A DNA stretch of 64,000 bases from NCBI RefSeq assembly GCF_014650075.1, contig NZ_BMUG01000005.1, positions 1 through 64,000 on the forward strand, in the 5' to 3' direction. The notes beneath the pieces are model-generated. The model had not been told where the DNA came from and ran no database searches. It saw nothing but the letters and a program-made list of their open reading frames with translations. Shown one piece after another: positions 60,100 to 64,000 of this stretch. Numbering within the stretch: the stretch's first letter is position 1; each line of letters opens with the position of its first letter. The translations under genes and the position numbers were made by a program. The stretch comes from Streptomyces microflavus (lineage in GTDB: Bacteria; Actinomycetota; Actinomycetes; Streptomycetales; Streptomycetaceae).

Positions 60100-61437
60100 C
60101 TAGGTGCCGGACTGCTGTTCCTGCGGCTGCTGCTCTTCCGGCTGCTGGGGTTCCTGCGGCGGCGCGGGCTGGGAGTCGGGCGAGTCGCCGGGCGGGTTGT
60201 CGGGGGGCGGAGGGTCGCTCGCGGGCGGACTGTCCGGCGGCGGTGTCACCCCGTCGTCGGCCGGGGGCGGGGAGTCGCCGGGCGGCGGGGATTCGCCGTC
60301 GGGCGGGGATTCGCCCTCGCTCGGAGCGCAGGAGCGGTCGTCGGATCCCGGCGGGCAGGGCGACTCCGACCCGTCCTTCTTCTTGTCCTTGGGCGGATCG
60401 GTCTTCTTGTCCTTGCCGCCGGTGTCTCCCGCCGGGCGGGTGAACCAGTCACCGCTCGACGGATCGACCATCTTGAACTCGTCCACCGGCTTGGACGACG
60501 GCTGCACCACGACCACGTCCGACGCCCGGTACCCCGGCCAGGCCTTCCCCGTCTGCTTCGGGGTGCTCTCCTGGGCCACGGGCGGCAGCAGCGGGTTGCC
60601 GCAGGCGCAGCGCACCCGGGGCACCCCGCGGTCGTCGACGAGGACGGCCGTACCGGCCTGGAGCACCGCCTGATAGGCCGTCGCCTTCCCGTCCCGGAAG
60701 CCGTGGTTGGTGACGCGGGTGTCCATGCGCAGCTGTACGGGGGTGAGGGAGCGGAGATAGTCCGGTACGGCCGACGGCTCGATGTCCTGGACCGAGGCGA
60801 ACGCCCGGTTCTTGTCCGGAGCCGCCTGCAAGGTGCTGATCTGCTTCTCCACATCGCAGCTGGCGACCTTGCGGGTGCCCCCGTAGAGGCCGGGGGCCGC
60901 GCCGTCCACCCCGCGCGTCACCTGCGACCCCGTGGCCGAGGCGCTCGGGACCGCGGACGGGGAGGCGGTCCCCGGCTTGGGGTCGCTCTTACGCGCCGTG
61001 GACTCCGTGAAGGGGTCCGGGCCGGAGGAGCCCGCCGCCTGGAGGAACACCTCTCCGCCCGCCTTCGAACCGCCGCTGTCGTCCGGGCGGGTCAGGAACA
61101 CGACCAGCACCACGGCTACGACCACGGCCGTCGCGATCGCGGCGATCCGGGGGACGGACCGCCACCAGGGGCGCTCCGGACCGGACCCTGGGGCGGCGCC
61201 GGAGCCGGAGCCGCCTCCCGGACCGCTTCCCGAACCCCCTCCCGGACCGCCGGAGTCCCCGCCCCCGCCCGAGCCGCCCCCGCCCTGCGAACCGTCGTGG
61301 CCCCCGCCGCTCGGCGGACCGGGCGGGGTGCCGGACACCGTGGGGGGCGGGGGCGTGGGGCCGGACTGGGAGGGGCCCGAGAGCGGACCGGAAGGCGGTC
61401 CCGTCGGGCGGCCGGAGGACGGCGGTTGGACACTCAC
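60100..61437 (-). CDS. DUF6777 single-pass membrane protein, proline-rich
   Basis: 445 residues. The first 95 residues are a Gly/Pro/Ser-rich cytoplasmic part, then a membrane helix (AAIATAVVVAVVLVVFL), then the conserved outer domain (VRCACGNPLLPPV, VQPSSKPVDEFKMVDP, GDWFTRPAG) typical of streptomycete DUF6777. The last 90 residues are Pro/Ser/Asp/Gln-rich and probably disordered. Four outer cysteines could form disulfides. Function unknown. GTG 61437 has GGGGAG 8 nt upstream. The streptophobe gene is divergent at 61616. Confidence 0.78.
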   Translation of the reverse strand: MSVQPPSSGRPTGPPSGPLSGPSQSGPTPPPPTVSGTPPGPPSGGGHDGSQGGGGSGGGGDSGGPGGGSGSGPGGGSGSGAAPGSGPERPWWRSVPRIAAIATAVVVAVVLVVFLTRPDDSGGSKAGGEVFLQAAGSSGPDPFTESTARKSDPKPGTASPSAVPSASATGSQVTRGVDGAAPGLYGGTRKVASCDVEKQISTLQAAPDKNRAFASVQDIEPSAVPDYLRSLTPVQLRMDTRVTNHGFRDGKATAYQAVLQAGTAVLVDDRGVPRVRCACGNPLLPPVAQESTPKQTGKAWPGYRASDVVVVQPSSKPVDEFKMVDPSSGDWFTRPAGDTGGKDKKTDPPKDKKKDGSESPCPPGSDDRSCAPSEGESPPDGESPPPGDSPPPADDGVTPPPDSPPASDPPPPDNPPGDSPDSQPAPPQEPQQPEEQQPQEQQSGT

Positions 61438-61494
61438 GGGCTCTGCTCCCCGAGGTTGGGACCGGTTCCGGACTCCCGCCCCCACTCGGGGCAA

Positions 61495-61516
61495 ATAACG
61501 GGAATACGGGCGTTAT
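61495..61516. promoter_or_regulatory. Inverted repeat between DUF6777 and streptophobe genes
   Basis: ATAACG and CGTTAT are perfect 6-bp arms 10 nt apart, AT-rich for this region, in the 178-bp divergent gap. Confidence 0.4.
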
Positions 61517-61615
61517 CGCACTCATTGTGTGTACCGCCCGCACACTCCCCGCAAGCGGAGGGAGCAACCGTTTCCTCGGGGAGCGGAGCACCGGACCACT
61601 GCTTAGCGTGGCAGC

Positions 61616-62944
61616 GTGAACGTCCGGGCGAGCAACGACAGGAACAGCGCGAAGCGCGCGACGCACGGCTGGCGCGACGCACTCGTGGCGGTACTGGCCG
61701 GAACCCTGGCCATGGTGGTGACCGCGGTCCTCGGCCTGTGGGCCGCCGGTGCCACCGGGCTGCCCGGCGGCGCCTTCCCCCGGGTGGCCGCCGCCGTCGT
61801 CGTGATGGCGGCGGGCGGCTCCGTCGGACTCGCGGGCGACGCCGGCTCCCTGGTGGGGGCCCAGGCGGGCCTCTCGGTGCTGCCGCTCTCGGTGACCCTG
61901 GCGGGCGCGTTGCTCATCGCCCATGGGTTCCTCCGCCCCCTGCGCCACCGGGCCGTCGCCGGAGGCCGGGAACTGGCGGGCTGGGCGGGCCGCGTCGCCG
62001 TCCTGTGGGCCGTGGTGCTGGTCGTCCTCTCGCTCCTGGCCCGGTTCACGTTCACCCTCCCGGCCGAAAACCTCACGGGGGACGGAACCGGCGACGGCAC
62101 CGAGGACGCCATCGGGGACGTACTGGGCGACTCGGCACGGGTCGGGTTCCGCGCCGACCTCCCGCTGACCCTGCTGTTCGGCCTGCTGTGGCTGGCCGGC
62201 GTCCTCGTGCTCGCGCTCCTCGTCTCGCGCCGGGCGCCGCTCCCGCCCCGGCTGGTGCGCTTCCAGGAGACCGTGCGCCCGGCCGCCTCCGCCATGGTGG
62301 CGCTGCTGCTGGGCTCCGTCGCCCTGGGCGTTGTCGCCGGACTCGTCGTGATGGTGGTGCGCGGGCACCCGGCCCAGACCCTCGCGGTGATCCTCCTCGG
62401 GCTGCCCAACCTGGTCTGGCTCGCGCTCACCCTGGGCCTCGGCGCCTCCTGGGAGGGCAAGGTGCAGGGCCCCTTCGGACTGCCGATGCCCCAGGTGCTC
62501 GACTCCGTCCTCCGTACGCCCGACCTCTCCACCGTCAACCTCCGCACCCTCGCCGAGCAGGACGGGCGCGTCTGGTGGCTGCTCGTCGTCACCGCCCTCC
62601 TCGTGCTCGGCGCCGCCTTCCTCATGGCGGTCCGGTCACCCGCCCGTATGCGGCCCTGGCAGCACGCCCTGCACCTGGCGGTCGCGCTCACCCTGACCGT
62701 GCTGCTCATCGGCCTGACCGCCGGGCTCTCCGCCCGCTACGGCCTCTCCCTGCTGGGCATCGGTGACCTGGGCGGCGGCCTCGGCGGGGAGGTCTCGCTG
62801 CGCCCCCGGCTGTGGACCGCCCTCGGCATCGCCTTCCTTTGGGGCCTGGTCGCCGGATTCCTGGGCGGGCTCGCCGCCACCCGGGTGCACCGGCACGGCG
62901 AGCTTCCGCCGGACGGTCCCAAGGGCCCGGCGAACGCCGGATAG
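61616..62944 (+). CDS. Streptophobe family membrane protein
   Basis: 442 residues with about ten membrane helices, the hydrophobic actinobacterial family called streptophobe. The sequence alternates helices with short loops; one loop (about 155-180, GDGTGDGTEDAIGDVLGD) is acidic. A highly charged start (MNVRASNDRNSAKRATHG) precedes helix 1. No catalytic motif is visible; function unknown. GTG 61616 stands 6 nt after TAGCGT, suggesting a leaderless mRNA. Confidence 0.82.
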   Translation: MNVRASNDRNSAKRATHGWRDALVAVLAGTLAMVVTAVLGLWAAGATGLPGGAFPRVAAAVVVMAAGGSVGLAGDAGSLVGAQAGLSVLPLSVTLAGALLIAHGFLRPLRHRAVAGGRELAGWAGRVAVLWAVVLVVLSLLARFTFTLPAENLTGDGTGDGTEDAIGDVLGDSARVGFRADLPLTLLFGLLWLAGVLVLALLVSRRAPLPPRLVRFQETVRPAASAMVALLLGSVALGVVAGLVVMVVRGHPAQTLAVILLGLPNLVWLALTLGLGASWEGKVQGPFGLPMPQVLDSVLRTPDLSTVNLRTLAEQDGRVWWLLVVTALLVLGAAFLMAVRSPARMRPWQHALHLAVALTLTVLLIGLTAGLSARYGLSLLGIGDLGGGLGGEVSLRPRLWTALGIAFLWGLVAGFLGGLAATRVHRHGELPPDGPKGPANAG

Positions 62945-62947
62945 CCC

Positions 62948-63973
62948 CTACGGCCCCGGAAACACCGGGCGGGCCCAGCGCGGCGGCCGGGGCGGCGGCT
63001 CGGGCGTCGCGGACCAGGAACCGGCCCGCGCGTCCACCCGGGTCGGCGCGTGCTGTCCGTCCGAGATCCCGGACGCGGCCGCCCGCAGCGCCGCCACGAA
63101 CCGCAGACAGGTCTCGTAACGGTCGTCCGGCGACTTGGCCAGCGCCTTCGCCAGTACGCCGTCCACCGCGCCCGGCAGGCCGGGCCGCAGCCCGGACGGA
63201 GGCGGCGGCGGATCGTACTGGTGGGCCCACAACAGGGCCATGTCGTCGTCCCGCTGGAAGGGCGGCGCCCCGGTCAGGGTCTCCTGCACGACGCACGCCA
63301 GGCTGTACACATCGCACCGGCCGTCCACGGGCTTCCCCGAGATCTGCTCCGGCGCCACGTAGTCGAGCGTTCCGACGAACTGGCCGACCGTGGTGAACCC
63401 CGTCAGCGACAGCGACTTCTTCGTCAGCCCGAAGTCCGTCAGATACACATGCTCCGGATGGTCGCTGTCCGTCCCCGCCGCGACCAGGATGTTGCCCGGC
63501 TTCACATCGCGGTGCACCAGATCGTGGTCGTGGGCCGCGTCCAGCGCGGACGCGACCTGCCCGCCGATCCGGACGGCGGCGGTCAGATCGAGCGGCCCGC
63601 GCCGGTCGATCAGCACCCGCAGGTCGGCGCCCGCCACATAGCGCATGGCGATGTAGAGCAGCCCGTCCGTCTCACCTGCCTCGAACACCGGCACGATGTG
63701 GGGGTGGTCGATCGCGGCCGCCACCCGCGACTCATGGGTGAAGCGCTGACGGAAGGTGTCGTTGCGGGCCAGTTCCGGGGCGAGCAGCTTGAGTGCGACG
63801 ATCCGGTCCAGCCGCAGGTCCCTGGCCCGGTAGACGACCGCCATCCCGCCGCGGCCGATCTCGGCCTCCACCAGATAGCCCGCGATCCGCTTGCCGATCA
63901 GCTCGTCGTCCCGGCCGGCCGGGAGCCCGGCGTCGTGCGACGGCGGGGGAGGGGGAGGCGGCGGGGGAGTCAT
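62948..63973 (-). CDS. Serine/threonine protein kinase
   Basis: 341 residues. The kinase domain has all key residues: GRGGMAVV loop at about 40-47, Lys62 (ALKLL), catalytic Asp156 in HRDVKPGN, DFG at Asp180 and APEQ. It opens with nine prolines in a row (residues 3-11) and ends with about 70 residues of Pro/Arg-rich tail. There is no membrane helix or PASTA domain, so it is a soluble Hanks-type kinase. ATG 63973 lies close to the right edge; no strong ribosome site is visible. The stop codons of this gene and the streptophobe gene are 3 nt apart. Confidence 0.88.
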   Translation of the reverse strand: MTPPPPPPPPPSHDAGLPAGRDDELIGKRIAGYLVEAEIGRGGMAVVYRARDLRLDRIVALKLLAPELARNDTFRQRFTHESRVAAAIDHPHIVPVFEAGETDGLLYIAMRYVAGADLRVLIDRRGPLDLTAAVRIGGQVASALDAAHDHDLVHRDVKPGNILVAAGTDSDHPEHVYLTDFGLTKKSLSLTGFTTVGQFVGTLDYVAPEQISGKPVDGRCDVYSLACVVQETLTGAPPFQRDDDMALLWAHQYDPPPPPSGLRPGLPGAVDGVLAKALAKSPDDRYETCLRFVAALRAAASGISDGQHAPTRVDARAGSWSATPEPPPRPPRWARPVFPGP

Positions 63974-64000
63974 GGCCCGTCACCGCCCGCCGTCCGGCGA

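Noticed and set aside
1..64000. tRNA, rRNA, insertion sequences, integrases, attachment sites
   Set aside because: Reading of the gaps gave no cloverleaf, rRNA-like stretch, transposase or integrase; a covariance-model search was not possible.

Overview
The window is chromosomal DNA of a Streptomyces or close relative. GC content and third-position GC are very high, GTG and TTG starts are common, and the gene families are typical of the genus: DUF5753/XRE regulator paired with an ATP-binding protein, streptophobe protein, DUF6332, DUF6643, DUF6777, DUF574 methyltransferase, WhiB-like protein, SpoIIE-type phosphatases, Hsp18/RheA. No rRNA, tRNA, CRISPR array, insertion sequence, phage block or large biosynthetic cluster was seen. 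Most genes are single or in short operons, often divergent with a recognisable operator between them.

Layout. 1-11.6 kb: the end of etfA, an HpcH/HpaI-like aldolase, a secreted six-bladed NHL propeller, a CGNR regulator divergent from an Asp-nucleophile hydrolase, a LacI regulator divergent from a ROK sugar kinase, a GAF/SpoIIE phosphatase/ATPase, an ATPase-Nudix fusion and a metallo-beta-lactamase-fold hydrolase. 11.7-23.6 kb: M20 dipeptidase, geranylgeranyl-reductase-like flavoprotein, a TetR regulator with twin operators, mycothiol-dependent isomerase family, MFS exporter divergent from a ROK regulator, an anti-sigma-type ATPase, and a Cds1-like PLP enzyme. 23.6-36.3 kb: SDR/DUF2867-like protein, a membrane protein with a sigma-factor-like N-terminus, a DeoR regulator, a GHSQG membrane protein convergent with a beta-helix/CbxX-type AAA fusion, and a MOSC protein. 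36.5-45.6 kb: two-domain TerD, HpnB-like glycosyltransferase, racemase, DUF3093-like protein, lnt, Nudix, a carboxymuconolactone decarboxylase-type gene behind an ECF41-type promoter, an SDR and a DUF574 methyltransferase. 45.6-54 kb: the rheA/hsp18 heat-shock pair with its operator, DUF2267, beta-carbonic anhydrase, a scar of broken siderophore-type genes, a SulP anion transporter with a possible attenuator leader, and an ABC exporter behind a SoxR-like promoter. 54-64 kb: DUF6629, SDR, RNase HI with a zinc ribbon, ATPase/XRE pair, PP2C phosphatase, WhiB-like protein, DUF1232, DUF6777, streptophobe protein and a serine/threonine kinase.

How it fits together. The window is rich in signalling and stress functions. 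There are two PP2C/SpoIIE phosphatases, two stand-alone RsbW-like ATPases and one kinase, all parts suited to partner switching. Several regulators sit beside an inverted repeat that is probably their operator (LacI, TetR, ROK, CGNR, RheA, XRE). Three promoters carry signatures of regulators or sigma factors that I do not find here (ECF41 sigma, SoxR-like MerR) or whose mechanism is untested (SulP leader). Carbonic anhydrase and SulP flank a degraded insert and may once have been closer together, as a bicarbonate-handling pair. All assignments are by reading motifs; no database search was run.
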